From: Streptomyces flaveolus | GTDB lineage: Bacteria > Actinomycetota > Actinomycetes > Streptomycetales > Streptomycetaceae | Assembly (NCBI RefSeq): GCF_000716535.1 | Contig: NZ_JNWV01000026.1 | Location: forward strand, 62,001-126,000 | Direction of reading: 5' to 3' | Length of the DNA stretch: 64,000 nt | Shown: positions 1 to 8,465 of the stretch, in pieces | Layout: every line of letters starts with the position of its first letter | Numbering within the stretch: position 1 is the stretch's first letter | Program-made: the position numbers and the translations under genes | Notes under the pieces: model-generated | What the model was told of the DNA's origin: nothing | The model's database searches: none | Seen by the model: the letters and a program-made list of their open reading frames with translations, nothing else

Positions 1-2
1 GC

Positions 3-1718
3 CGCGGCACCTTCAAGATGCGCGCGACGGTCTCGGTCGAGCCGGTCACCGCCCGCCGCAAGGGCCTGGTGGTCACCGAGCTGCCGTTCACGGTCGGCCC
101 CGAGAAGGTCATCGCGAAGATCAAGGACCTGGTCAACGCGAAGAAGGTCCAGGGCATCGCCGACGTCAAGGACCTCACCGACCGCGAGCACGGCCTGCGC
201 CTGGTCATCGAGATCAAGAACGGCTTCGTGCCGGAGGCGATCCTGGAGCAGCTCTACAAGCTGACCCCGATGGAGGAGTCCTTCGGCATCAACAACGTCG
301 CCCTGGTCGACGGCCAGCCGCTCACCCTGGGTCTGAAGGAGCTGCTGGAGGTCTACCTGGACCACCGCTTCGACGTGGTCCGGCGCCGCAGCGAGTTCCG
401 CCGCGGCAAGAAGCGCGACCGGCTGCACCTGGTCGAGGGCCTGCTCACCGCGCTGATCGACATCGACGAGGTCATCCGGATCATCCGGTCCAGCGAGAAC
501 TCCGCGCAGGCCAAGGAGCGCCTGATCGAGCGCTTCTCGCTGAGCGAGGTGCAGACGCAGTACATCCTCGACACGCCGCTGCGCCGGCTCACCAAGTACG
601 ACCGGATCGAGCTGGAGGCGGAGAAGGACAAGCTCACCGCGGAGATCGAGGAGCTGACCCGGATCCTGGAGTCGGACACGGAGCTGCGCAAGCTGGTCTC
701 GGCCGAACTGGCCGCCGTGGCGAAGAAGTTCGGCACCGACCGGCGCACGGTCCTGCTGGAGTCCGCGGGCGCCCCGGCGGCCACCGTCCCGCTGCAGGTG
801 GCCGACGACCCGTGCCGGGTGCTGCTGTCCTCGACGGGGCTGCTGGCCCGTACGGCGACCGACGAGCCGTTCCCGGAGGCGGCGGGCGCCAAGCGCGTCA
901 AGCACGACGTGATCGTGTCGGCGGTGCCGGCGACGGCGCGCGGAGTGATCGGCGCGGTGACCTCGGCCGGCCGGCTGCTGCGGATCAACGTGGTCGACCT
1001 GCCGCAGCTGCCCGAGTCGACGACCGCGCCGAACCTCTCCGGAGGGGCCCCGCTGGCGGAGTTCGTCTCCCTGGAGGACGACGAGACGGTGGTCTGCCTG
1101 ACCACGCTGGACGAGTCGTCCCCGGGTCTCGCGCTCGGCACCGAGCAGGGCGTCGTCAAGCGCGTGGTGCCCGACTACCCGTCCAACAAGGACGAGTTGG
1201 AGGTCATCACGCTCAAGGAGGGCGACCGGATCGTCGGCGCGGTGGAGCTGCGCACCGGCGAGGAGGACCTGGTGTTCATCACGGACGACGCGCAGTTGCT
1301 GCGCTTCCAGGCCTCCATCGTCCGCCCGCAGGGCCGCCCGGCGGGCGGCATGGCGGGCATCAAGCTCACCGAGGGCGCGAAGGTCATCTCCTTCACGGCG
1401 GTCGACCCGGCCGCCGACGCGGTGGTGTTCACCGTGGCGGGCTCGCGCGGCACGCTGGACGACTCGGTGCAGACGACGGCCAAGCTCACCCCGTTCGACC
1501 AGTACCCGCGCAAGGGCCGGGCCACGGGCGGCGTGCGCTGCCAGCGGTTCCTGAAGGGCGAGGACTGCCTGTCGCTGGCCTGGGCAGGGCCGGTGCCCGC
1601 GCTCGCGGCGCAGAAGAACGGCACCCCGGCGGACCTGCCGGAGCCGGACCCGCGCCGGGACGGCTCGGGCACGTCGCTGCCGAAGACGGTGGCGGTGGTG
1701 GCGGGGCCGGTGCTGTAG
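3..1718 (+). CDS. parC: DNA topoisomerase IV subunit A (ParC), 3' part
   Basis: Subunit A of topoisomerase IV, which cuts and religates DNA to unlink daughter chromosomes; works with the ParE encoded on the opposite strand at 18145-20268. The gene is open at the left edge, so the winged-helix domain with the catalytic tyrosine lies outside the window. What remains is the end of the breakage-reunion core, the tower and coiled-coil region (rich in charged heptads, about bases 420-720) and the C-terminal beta-pinwheel, with blade-like repeats such as GVIGAVTSAGRLLRI and EGDRIVGAVE. The tail after about base 1590 is Pro/Gly/Asp-rich and probably disordered. The A subunit of gyrase is the alternative; the short pinwheel and the nearby lone parE favour topoisomerase IV. 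Confidence 0.9.
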   Translation, partial: RGTFKMRATVSVEPVTARRKGLVVTELPFTVGPEKVIAKIKDLVNAKKVQGIADVKDLTDREHGLRLVIEIKNGFVPEAILEQLYKLTPMEESFGINNVALVDGQPLTLGLKELLEVYLDHRFDVVRRRSEFRRGKKRDRLHLVEGLLTALIDIDEVIRIIRSSENSAQAKERLIERFSLSEVQTQYILDTPLRRLTKYDRIELEAEKDKLTAEIEELTRILESDTELRKLVSAELAAVAKKFGTDRRTVLLESAGAPAATVPLQVADDPCRVLLSSTGLLARTATDEPFPEAAGAKRVKHDVIVSAVPATARGVIGAVTSAGRLLRINVVDLPQLPESTTAPNLSGGAPLAEFVSLEDDETVVCLTTLDESSPGLALGTEQGVVKRVVPDYPSNKDELEVITLKEGDRIVGAVELRTGEEDLVFITDDAQLLRFQASIVRPQGRPAGGMAGIKLTEGAKVISFTAVDPAADAVVFTVAGSRGTLDDSVQTTAKLTPFDQYPRKGRATGGVRCQRFLKGEDCLSLAWAGPVPALAAQKNGTPADLPEPDPRRDGSGTSLPKTVAVVAGPVL

Positions 1719-1743
1719 GGGGCTCCGGGCGGGCCCCAAGGGG

Positions 1744-1774
1744 CCGGCCGGAGGCTGTAGCGGTCTCCGGCCGG
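1744..1774. terminator. Bidirectional hairpin between parC and cobW
   Basis: Ten-base arms (1744-1753 and 1765-1774) are perfectly complementary around an 11-nt loop, in the 79-nt gap between two convergent genes. A GGCCCC/GGGGCC pair (1732-1745) overlaps its left side and could form a competing stem. No U-tract follows, as is usual for Streptomyces terminators. Confidence 0.6.
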
Positions 1775-1797
1775 GCTCCATGGGGCGGCCCGGGTCT

Positions 1798-2907
1798 CTA
1801 GGCGGGCGGTTCCTCCACGTCGGCTTCCGCTTCGTCCGGGCCCTGTACGTAGCGCAGGACGCCCCACATGCCGTGTTCGTCGGCGTGTGGGGCGTCGTCG
1901 CCGCACGCCTCCAGTTCCTTGCCGAGAGTGTCCGCGTCGATGCCGGCACCGATCAGCACGAGCTGGGTGAGGCGGTCCTCGCCGGGCGCCCAGGGCTCCG
2001 GGTAGAAGCGCAGGAACCGGCCGACGGCGTGCACGGCGTAGCGGTTGAGCGGGTCGTACGGCCCGAAGTCGACGTACCCCTTGATCCGGTACAGCCCCTC
2101 GGGCCTGCTGTCCAGGAACCGCATGAGGCGACGGGGCTCCAGGGGCACGCCGGAGGTGAAGGACAGGCTGTCGTAGCCGGTGTGCAGATGCCCGGCGTGG
2201 CCGTCGGTGCCGTGGCCGTCGCCGTCGTGGTCGTCGCCGTGGTGGTCGTCCAGGTCGTCGAAGGAGAGCTGCCCGAGGCGCTCCTCGCTCGGTCGGCAGT
2301 CGAAGAGGAACTCCGGGTCGATCCGCCCGTAGGTGGCGGGGACGACAGCGGCGCGGTCGGTGAGCGAACGGACGACCCCCAGGATCCGCTCGGCGTCGTC
2401 CGCGCGGTCCAGCTTGTTGACGACGACCAGGTCGGCGAGGGCCAGGTGCCGGTCGATCTCGGGGTGCTTCGCCCGGGTGCCGTCGAACTCGGCGGCGTCG
2501 ACGACCTCGACCAGGCCGCCGTAGACGATGCCCGGGTGCTCGCTGGCGAGCACCATGCGCACGAGTTCCTGGGGCTCGGCCAGCCCACTGGCCTCGATGA
2601 CGATCACGTCGATCCCGGCGCCGGGCGCGGCGAGCCGGTCCAGGTAGAGGTCGAGTTCGCTCGCGTCGACGGCACAGCACAGGCAGCCGTTGCCGAGCGA
2701 GACGGTCGAGTCGCCCAGGGCGCCGGCGACGGCCATCGCGTCGATCTCGATGGCCCCGAAGTCGTTGACGATGGCCCCGATCCGGCTGCCTCCGCTGCGG
2801 TGCAGCAGGTGATTGAGGAGCGTGGTCTTTCCGGAGCCCAGGAAACCGGCGAGCACGACGACCGGGATCTGCTGCGGACTGCCGCTGCGTGCCAGGCTGT
2901 TCCCCAA
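1798..2907 (-). CDS. CobW/P47K-family (COG0523) metal-chaperone GTPase
   Basis: SIMIBI-class GTPase of the CobW/zinc-chaperone family, which inserts a metal (zinc, cobalt or similar) into client proteins using GTP. Visible motifs: Walker A GFLGSGKTT at residues 21-29, the family metal site GCLCC at 74-78, and NKLD (guanine specificity) near 163. A His/Asp-rich loop (HHGDDHDGDGHG and following) at about 215-240 is a likely metal-collecting segment. The C-terminal CobW domain follows. I chose the TTG at 2905-2907 because AGAGAGG lies just upstream and the GTPase fold starts 15 residues later; a longer reading frame runs further upstream but crosses tandem repeats and is unlikely to be translated. 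Substrate metal is not decided by the sequence. Confidence 0.85.
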   Translation of the reverse strand: MGNSLARSGSPQQIPVVVLAGFLGSGKTTLLNHLLHRSGGSRIGAIVNDFGAIEIDAMAVAGALGDSTVSLGNGCLCCAVDASELDLYLDRLAAPGAGIDVIVIEASGLAEPQELVRMVLASEHPGIVYGGLVEVVDAAEFDGTRAKHPEIDRHLALADLVVVNKLDRADDAERILGVVRSLTDRAAVVPATYGRIDPEFLFDCRPSEERLGQLSFDDLDDHHGDDHDGDGHGTDGHAGHLHTGYDSLSFTSGVPLEPRRLMRFLDSRPEGLYRIKGYVDFGPYDPLNRYAVHAVGRFLRFYPEPWAPGEDRLTQLVLIGAGIDADTLGKELEACGDDAPHADEHGMWGVLRYVQGPDEAEADVEEPPA

Positions 2908-3020
2908 CGGGCGACCTCTCTGACGTACCGGAGCGCACCGGTTCGCGGCCGGTGCGCGGACGGGTATGGACTGCCCGTCAAGGATACGAGCGGGGCCGGG
3001 CCCGAAGGTGTGCGGCCGTC

Positions 3021-3100
3021 GGTGCGGGGACATGGCGGTCGGTGCCGGGACACGGCGGTCGGCACGGGGGCACGGCGGCCGACGCGAGGGCACGGTGGTC
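3021..3100. repeat. Four tandem ~20-bp repeats upstream of cobW
   Basis: Four contiguous 20-bp units of the type GGTGCCGGGACACGGCGGTC, each differing from the next at a few positions, fill the gap between the citrate synthase stop (3108) and the cobW leader. The period is not a multiple of three. Confidence 0.7.
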
Positions 3101-3107
3101 CGCCGTG

Positions 3108-4274
3108 TCACTCGGCGGCGGGCACCGCCGCCTGGGGCTCCGGTCCCACGTACCGCGCCACCGGGCGGATGATCTTCGGGTCGGCGGCCTGTTCCAGGAT
3201 GTTGGCGCTCCAGCCCACGACCCGCCCCGCCGCGAAGGTGGGGGTGAACATCTCCCGTGGCAGGCCGCACAGTTCCATGACCACGCCGGCGTAGAACTCC
3301 ACGTTCGTGTGGAGTTCGCGGCCGGGCTTCAGCTCGGCGAGGATGGCCTCCACGCGGCGCTCGACCTCCACCGCGAAGTCCACCCGCGGACCGCCGAAGC
3401 CGAGGGCGATCTCGCGCAGCATCCGGGACCGCGGGTCCTCCGTGCGGTAGACGGCGTGCCCGAAGCCCATGATCCGATCGCCGGCGAGCACCCGCTCGCG
3501 GATCCAGGCGTCGATCCGGTCGGGCGTGCCGATCGCGTCCAGGGTGTCCAGGGCCCGACTGGGCGCGCCTCCGTGCAGGGGCCCGGACAGGGCGCCGACG
3601 GCACCGGTCAGGCAGGCCGCCACGTCGGCGCCCGTGGAGGCGATGACGCGTGCGGTGAAGGTTGACGCATTGAATCCGTGATCAATGGTTGAGATCAGGT
3701 ATTGCTCGACCGCACGCGCCCGGCGCGGTTCCGGTTCCGAACCGGTCAACATGTACAGGTAGTTGGCCGCGTACGAGAGGTCCTCACGCGGCTCGACCGG
3801 GTCGAGGCCGCGACCGAGCCGGTACAGCGCGGTGAGCAGGGTGGGTACGGCCGCGCAGGCGGCCACGGTGTCGGCGCGGCGCCGGTCGGCGTCGATGTCG
3901 TACACCGGCCGGAAGCCCCGCGCCGCGCCGAGCAGGGACAGCGCCGTGCGCAGTCCGGCCAGTGGTCCGGAGCTCCGCCCGGCCGCGGCGATGGCGGGCA
4001 GGGCCGCGCGGACGTCATCGGGCAGGCCCCGCAGCGCGGCGGTCTCGGCGGCGAAGGCGGCACCGCGCCGGGCGTCCGGGAGGGTGCCGTGGACCAGGAG
4101 GTGCCAGACGTCCTCGAAGCTCCGGGTGCGCGCAAGGTCGACGGCCGGGTACTGGCGGTAGTGGTAGAAGCCCTCCCGGCCCCGGACGTCACCGATCTCG
4201 GTTTCGGTGACGACGACGCCGGCGAGTCCGCGCGGGGCGTCGATGAGCGGGGTGGCGGTCGTGTGGACGGCCAT
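3108..4274 (-). CDS. Citrate synthase family protein
   Basis: Citrate synthase-fold enzyme of 388 residues, condensing an acyl-CoA (acetyl- or propionyl-CoA) with an oxoacid. The family landmarks are in place: GPLHGGAPSRAL (first substrate histidine), MGFGHAVYRTEDPR (catalytic histidine and arginine), and the C-terminal ELHTNVEFYAGVVMELCG block with the catalytic aspartate position occupied by Glu (NVEFYAG rather than NVDFYSG). The ATG at 4272-4274 is preceded by GGGAGGG at good spacing; an in-frame extension upstream lacks a ribosome site. It is divergent from the HTH-citrate synthase at 4390 with a 115-bp shared control region. The main tricarboxylic-acid-cycle citrate synthase is normally elsewhere in Streptomyces, so this pair may serve a methylcitrate-like or specialised role. 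Confidence 0.85.
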   Translation of the reverse strand: MAVHTTATPLIDAPRGLAGVVVTETEIGDVRGREGFYHYRQYPAVDLARTRSFEDVWHLLVHGTLPDARRGAAFAAETAALRGLPDDVRAALPAIAAAGRSSGPLAGLRTALSLLGAARGFRPVYDIDADRRRADTVAACAAVPTLLTALYRLGRGLDPVEPREDLSYAANYLYMLTGSEPEPRRARAVEQYLISTIDHGFNASTFTARVIASTGADVAACLTGAVGALSGPLHGGAPSRALDTLDAIGTPDRIDAWIRERVLAGDRIMGFGHAVYRTEDPRSRMLREIALGFGGPRVDFAVEVERRVEAILAELKPGRELHTNVEFYAGVVMELCGLPREMFTPTFAAGRVVGWSANILEQAADPKIIRPVARYVGPEPQAAVPAAE

Positions 4275-4339
4275 GATTTCCCTCCCGGTTCTGTCTCTGA
4301 ACTTGATCCGACTGTCCATGCTTGACTGGTTCCGTGTCA

Positions 4340-4358
4340 ACGTTGATTGAATCAATGT
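4340..4358. promoter_or_regulatory. Near-perfect palindrome in divergent citrate synthase promoter region
   Basis: TTGATTGAATCAA (4343-4355) is a perfect odd-centre palindrome and extends to ACG...TGT (4340-4358) with one mismatched pair. A second, looser inverted repeat, TTGAC-N9-GTCAA, lies at 4322-4340. On the minus strand TTGACA (4335-4340) is a plausible -35. The site lies in the shared spacer of two divergent genes, one of which carries its own DNA-binding domain. Confidence 0.6.
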
Positions 4359-4389
4359 CTAGTCATCAAGGTGTGCAGAGGCGACTACG

Positions 4390-5655
4390 GTGACCCCCAT
4401 GCGCGATCACGACACCGCTCCCCACCGTCCCGGGCACCGGCTGAGCACCAAGGAGACCGCCGAACTGCTCGGCGTGAAGCCCGAGACGGTCTACGCGTAC
4501 GTGAGCCGCGGCCTGCTCAGCAGCAGACGCGAACCCGGCGGCCGGTCCAGCACGTTCGAGGCCAAGGAGGTGGAGGCCCTCGCCCGCCGCAACCGGCGCG
4601 AGGCGGCCGGGAGCCCGGGATCCGGCGGGGACCTGTCCGTCCGCACCCGGATCACGCTCATCGAGCAGGACCGGTACTTCTACCGGGGCGTGGACGCCGT
4701 CGACCTGGCCACCAGCCGCTCCTACGAGGAGGTCGCCGAGTGGCTGTGGACCGGCCGGCCGGCCCCCGGGGTGACGTTCTCCGCGCCCGCGGCCACCGTC
4801 GAGGTCGCCCGCCGCGCGGTGGACGCCCTGTCCGAACACGCCTCCCCGGTCGACCGGCTGCGGGTCGCCGCGATCGCCGCTGCGGCCGAGGACCCGCTGC
4901 GCTTCGACCTGTCCGAGGACTCCGTGCTGAACACGGCGCGCGTCCTCATCCCGACCCTCGTCGCCGCGCTCCCACCCGTCCGTGCCGACCACAAGGACGG
5001 CGGGCCGCTGGCGCAGCGCCTGTGGGGGCGGCTGACCGGCCACCCGGCCGACGAGGCCTCCCTGCGCGTCCTGGACACCGCGCTCGCGCTGCTCGCCGAC
5101 CACGACCTGGCCGCGTCCACGCTGGCGGTCCGGGTCGCCGCCTCGGCCCGGGCGCACGCGTACGCGGCCGTCTCCGCCGGGCTCGGCGTGCTGGAGGGCC
5201 CGCTGCACGGCGCCGCCAGCGGCCTGGCCCACCGGATGCTCCTGGACGTCCTCGACCAGGGCACGGCGGTCCCCGTGATCGCCGACGAACTGCGCGCGGG
5301 CCGCCGCGTCCCCGGTCTCGGCCACCGGCTGTACGCGGGCGAGGACCCCCGCGCGCGGGTCCTGTTCGGCCTCCTGGAGCAGGTCCCGCGCGCGGAGTCC
5401 GCGCTGCTCGCGGCCCGTGACATCGTCGCGACGACCGCCCGGCACACCCCGCTGCACGCCAATGTGGACCTGGCCCTCGCGGTGTTCACGGCGTCCAGCG
5501 GCATGCCGGCCACCGCCGGTGAGACGATCTTCGCCGTCGCACGGACCGCGGGCTGGATCGCCCACGCTCTGGAGGAGTACGGCGAGCGCCCGCTGCGCAT
5601 GCGCCCCAGCGGCCACTACGTCGGTCCGCGCCCGCCGCAGCCCCTGCCGGACTAG
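4390..5655 (+). CDS. Citrate synthase with N-terminal MerR/excisionase-type helix-turn-helix
   Basis: 421-residue fusion. Residues about 15-65 (LSTKETAELLGVKPETVYAY, then a Gly-Arg turn and an E-V-E-A-L helix) form a winged MerR/excisionase-like DNA-binding domain. Residues about 80-421 are a citrate synthase fold: GVLEGPLHGAASGL, VPGLGHRLYAGEDPRAR and the C-terminal PLHANVDLALAVFTASSG, where the catalytic Asp is retained. GTG at 4390 has AGAGG eight bases upstream; ATG at 4399 is the alternative. The enzyme domain is more divergent than its neighbour at 3108-4274. I infer that it senses acyl-CoA, oxaloacetate or citrate and controls the divergent promoter, as a trigger enzyme would; whether it still catalyses is open. 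Confidence 0.85.
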   Translation: MTPMRDHDTAPHRPGHRLSTKETAELLGVKPETVYAYVSRGLLSSRREPGGRSSTFEAKEVEALARRNRREAAGSPGSGGDLSVRTRITLIEQDRYFYRGVDAVDLATSRSYEEVAEWLWTGRPAPGVTFSAPAATVEVARRAVDALSEHASPVDRLRVAAIAAAAEDPLRFDLSEDSVLNTARVLIPTLVAALPPVRADHKDGGPLAQRLWGRLTGHPADEASLRVLDTALALLADHDLAASTLAVRVAASARAHAYAAVSAGLGVLEGPLHGAASGLAHRMLLDVLDQGTAVPVIADELRAGRRVPGLGHRLYAGEDPRARVLFGLLEQVPRAESALLAARDIVATTARHTPLHANVDLALAVFTASSGMPATAGETIFAVARTAGWIAHALEEYGERPLRMRPSGHYVGPRPPQPLPD

Positions 5656-5689
5656 GACACGGGCGGGCCGGAAGTCGCCCCGGGGAAAG

Positions 5690-5708
5690 TCAGGTTAGGC
5701 TCACCTCT
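5690..5708 (+). promoter_or_regulatory. DmdR/IdeR-type iron box
   Basis: TCAGGTTAGGCTCACCTCT matches the actinobacterial iron-box consensus TTAGGTTAGGCTCACCTAA at 16 of 19 positions. It covers a -10 hexamer TAGGCT (5696-5701) and ends one base before the GTG start of the next gene, so iron-loaded DmdR1 would block transcription directly. Confidence 0.8.
5696..5701 (+). promoter_or_regulatory. -10 element, probable leaderless start for the 5709 gene
   Basis: TAGGCT followed by 7 nt and then the GTG start. There is no Shine-Dalgarno sequence and no good -35; the predicted transcript begins at or next to the start codon. Confidence 0.5.
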
Positions 5709-6650
5709 GTGAGTAGGTGTGCGACCGTCTCCCGGAGCCTCGACGAGCCGGTGTCCGGTACGGCAGCGACGGCGACGACGTGGCTGCTGCTGGAGCAGCC
5801 CGGCCCCTGGGGCGCCAAGGCGCTCACGTCCAGCCACCTGGACCCCGCACTGGGCCGGGCGCTGGAGGCGGCGGCCGACGGAACCGGCGTGCGGATCGCG
5901 CTCATCCGGCGCCCCGGGCGCCACGCCGACCCCGGCACGCCCCCGGTCCGGCAGGTGTACGCCGCGCACACCGTGCCCGGTCGCGTGTGGCTGCGCGACG
6001 CCACCACGCGCGATCCGCGGCCGCTGCTCGACCTGGACTTCGCCGGCCTCGGGGCGGGCGACCACCGTTCCTTCGACACGGTGCTCGGCGGACGGCCGCA
6101 CCGGGGTGATCCGCTGGCGCTCGTGTGCACCAACGGCAAGCGCGACCGCTGCTGTGCCCTCCTGGGCCGCCCGCTCGCCACGGAGCTGGTCGCCTCGGGG
6201 GTGCGCGGCGTCTGGGAGGTCACCCATCTGGGTGGACATCGGTTCGCGCCCACGGTGCTCGTCCTGCCGTACGGCTACGCCTACGGCCGCGCGGAGGCGC
6301 ACACCGTCAAGGAGGCCCTGCACGGCGTCCAGGAGGGGCGCGTGGTCGTGGAGGGGTGCCGGGGGTGTTCGGCGTGGGAACGACCCGGCCAGGCGGCGGA
6401 GCTGGCCGTCCGGTCGGCGGCGGGCGAGTACCGGGCGGGTGTGCTCAGTGTCGTGCGGACCGACGACACGGCTCCGGGCTGGGAGGTCACCGTCCGGCAC
6501 GCCGACGGCCGCCGGTGGCGGGTCACCGTGGCGCGGGGGACGTCGCTGCCGCCCCGCCCGGAGAGCTGTGGCGCGGAGGTGCTCGGCGCGCCCGCGCGGA
6601 TGGACGTGGTCGAGGTGCGCGAGCTGAGGCCGACGGCGCTGGCGAGCTAG
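5709..6650 (+). CDS. Sucrase/ferredoxin-like (Apd1-type) iron-sulfur protein
   Basis: 313-residue member of the sucrase/ferredoxin-like family, whose studied relative, yeast Apd1, carries a [2Fe-2S] cluster on a thioredoxin-like fold with Cys and His ligands. Visible family blocks: CTNGKRDRCC at residues 140-149 and THLGGHRFAPT at about 171-181, followed by a PYGYAYGRA segment. Older annotations call it sucrase, which is not supported by the fold. It probably does redox chemistry, perhaps linked to iron release from siderophores. The start is the GTG directly after the iron box; no ribosome site exists, which fits a leaderless message. The iron box makes iron-starvation induction likely. Confidence 0.8.
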   Translation: MSRCATVSRSLDEPVSGTAATATTWLLLEQPGPWGAKALTSSHLDPALGRALEAAADGTGVRIALIRRPGRHADPGTPPVRQVYAAHTVPGRVWLRDATTRDPRPLLDLDFAGLGAGDHRSFDTVLGGRPHRGDPLALVCTNGKRDRCCALLGRPLATELVASGVRGVWEVTHLGGHRFAPTVLVLPYGYAYGRAEAHTVKEALHGVQEGRVVVEGCRGCSAWERPGQAAELAVRSAAGEYRAGVLSVVRTDDTAPGWEVTVRHADGRRWRVTVARGTSLPPRPESCGAEVLGAPARMDVVEVRELRPTALAS

Positions 6651-6707
6651 CCGGTGCGGGTGCCGTCGCCGGCGTGGGTGCCGTCCTGGGCATGGGCGGC
6701 GTCCACC

Positions 6708-6729
6708 CTTGATCAACGTATGGATCAAG
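6708..6729. promoter_or_regulatory. Inverted repeat upstream of the CitA-type kinase
   Basis: CTTGATC-N8-GATCAAG, perfect 7-bp arms, 57 bp before the kinase start, with TTGATCAA embedded in the left half. It is well placed for autoregulation by the response regulator encoded downstream. A -10-like TACGGT follows at 6773-6778. Confidence 0.5.
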
Positions 6730-6785
6730 AGATCCACACCACACCCGCTGGGGTGCGTCCGGCCGCCCCACGTACGGTCATGGGT

Positions 6786-8465
6786 ATGAGCCCCACTCCC
6801 CCCGCCCGCCGGCTGCGCCTCGGTCTGCCACGACGGATGTTCTCCCAGGTGCTGCTGATGCAGGTGGCGATCGCCGCGGGAGTCGCGGTGCTCGCGACCG
6901 GGCTCTTCCTCGCCCCGCTGAGCAAGCAGCTCGACCAGGAGGCGATGCGCCGCGCGCTGGCCATCGCCGAGACCACCGCCCAGGACCCGCAGATCGCCGA
7001 GGGCGTCCTGACCACCCCGCCGACCCGGAACGGCCCGGTGCAGGAGGAGGCCGAGCGGATCCGGCGGGCCACGCACGCCGAGTACATCGTGGTGCTGGAC
7101 CGGGACTGGGTGCGCTGGTCGCATCCCACGGCCTCGGAGATCGGCCGGCGCGTCTCCACCGACCCCACCGACGCCCTGGCCGGCCGGGAGGTCATGGAGA
7201 TCGACAGGGGCACCCTCGGACGCTCGGCGCGCGGCAAGGTGCCGCTGTACGACGCCGGTCACCACATCGTCGGCGCGGTCTCCGTCGGCATCGCCTACGA
7301 CAGCGTGCGGGCGCGGCTGATCAACGCGATCCCGGGCCTGTTCGCCTACGCCGGTGGAGCCCTCGCGGTGGGCGCGCTGGCCGCCTGGCTGATCTCGCGC
7401 CGGGTCCAGCGGCAGACCCGGGACCTGGCCTTCTCCGACATCTCGGCGCTGCTGGCGGAGCGCGAGGCGATGCTGCACGGCATCCGGGAGGGCGTGGTCG
7501 CCCTCGACCGGGGCGGCCGTGTCCGCCTGCTGAACGACGAGGCACGGCGGCTGCTGGGCATCGGCGACGAGGCCGTCGGACGGACCCCGGACGAGGCGCT
7601 CGGCGCGGGCCGTACGACGGACGTGCTGGCCGGCCGGGTGACCGGCACCGACCTGCTCACCGTGCGCGGCCATCGTGTCCTGGTCGCCAACCGCATGCCC
7701 ACCGACGACGGCGGCGCGGTGGCGACCCTGCGCGACCGCACCGAACTGGAACAGCTGGGACGCGAACTCGACTCCACGCGCGGGCTGATCGACGCCCTGC
7801 GCGCCCAGGACCACGAACACGCCAACCGCATGCACACCCTGCTGGGGCTGCTGGAGCTGGAGATGTACGACGACGCCGTGGAGTTCGTCGGCGAGGTGGT
7901 CGGGGACCACCGGGCCACCGCCGAGCAGGTCACGGAGAAGATCCAGGACCCGCTGCTGGCCGCGCTTCTGGTGGGCAAGGCGACCGTGGCGGCCGAGCGC
8001 GGGGTCGCCCTGTGGGTGTCGGAGCGCACCCGGCTCCCTGACCGGTTGATCGATCCCCGCGGCCTGGTCACGGTCATGGGCAACCTCGTGGACAACGCTC
8101 TCGACGCGGTCGCGGGCACACCGCACGCGCGCGTGGAGGTCGAGTTGCGCGCGGAGGGCCGTACGGTCGTCCTGCGGGTGCGCGACACGGGCCCCGGGAT
8201 CCCCGAGGACCAGCGGGAGCTGATCTTCACGGACGGGTGGTCCACCAAGAAGCCGCCCGCGCACGGCAAGCGGGGCATCGGGCTCTCCCTGGTGCGCCGG
8301 CTCGCCGAGCGGCAGGGCGGGAGCGCGACCGTGGGCGCGGCGGCCGGCGGGGGCGCGGAGTTCACCGTGGTCCTTCCCGAGGCGCTGACCGAGCCGGAGC
8401 TGGAACCGGCGGTGTCCGAGGGGTCCGTGCAGATTGCTGCCGTCGCCGAGGAGGAAGCGCGATGA
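6786..8465 (+). CDS. CitA/DcuS-type sensor histidine kinase
   Basis: 559-residue membrane sensor. It has a transmembrane helix at about 20-40, an extracytoplasmic Cache/PAS-like sensor to about 175, a second helix at about 180-205, a cytoplasmic PAS domain (about 215-320), and the dimerisation/phosphotransfer helix with RAQDHEHANRMH, where His343 is the expected phospho-acceptor. The ATPase domain follows: NLVDNALDAV (N box), DTGPGIP (G1) and GKRGIGLSLVRRL (G2). The family usually senses small carboxylates. ATG at 6786 is chosen because TACGGT (6773-6778) sits 7 nt upstream, typical of a leaderless start; ATG 6780 is equally in frame. Its stop overlaps the next gene's ATG by 4 nt, so the two are translationally coupled. 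Confidence 0.88.
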   Translation: MSPTPPARRLRLGLPRRMFSQVLLMQVAIAAGVAVLATGLFLAPLSKQLDQEAMRRALAIAETTAQDPQIAEGVLTTPPTRNGPVQEEAERIRRATHAEYIVVLDRDWVRWSHPTASEIGRRVSTDPTDALAGREVMEIDRGTLGRSARGKVPLYDAGHHIVGAVSVGIAYDSVRARLINAIPGLFAYAGGALAVGALAAWLISRRVQRQTRDLAFSDISALLAEREAMLHGIREGVVALDRGGRVRLLNDEARRLLGIGDEAVGRTPDEALGAGRTTDVLAGRVTGTDLLTVRGHRVLVANRMPTDDGGAVATLRDRTELEQLGRELDSTRGLIDALRAQDHEHANRMHTLLGLLELEMYDDAVEFVGEVVGDHRATAEQVTEKIQDPLLAALLVGKATVAAERGVALWVSERTRLPDRLIDPRGLVTVMGNLVDNALDAVAGTPHARVEVELRAEGRTVVLRVRDTGPGIPEDQRELIFTDGWSTKKPPAHGKRGIGLSLVRRLAERQGGSATVGAAAGGGAEFTVVLPEALTEPELEPAVSEGSVQIAAVAEEEAR

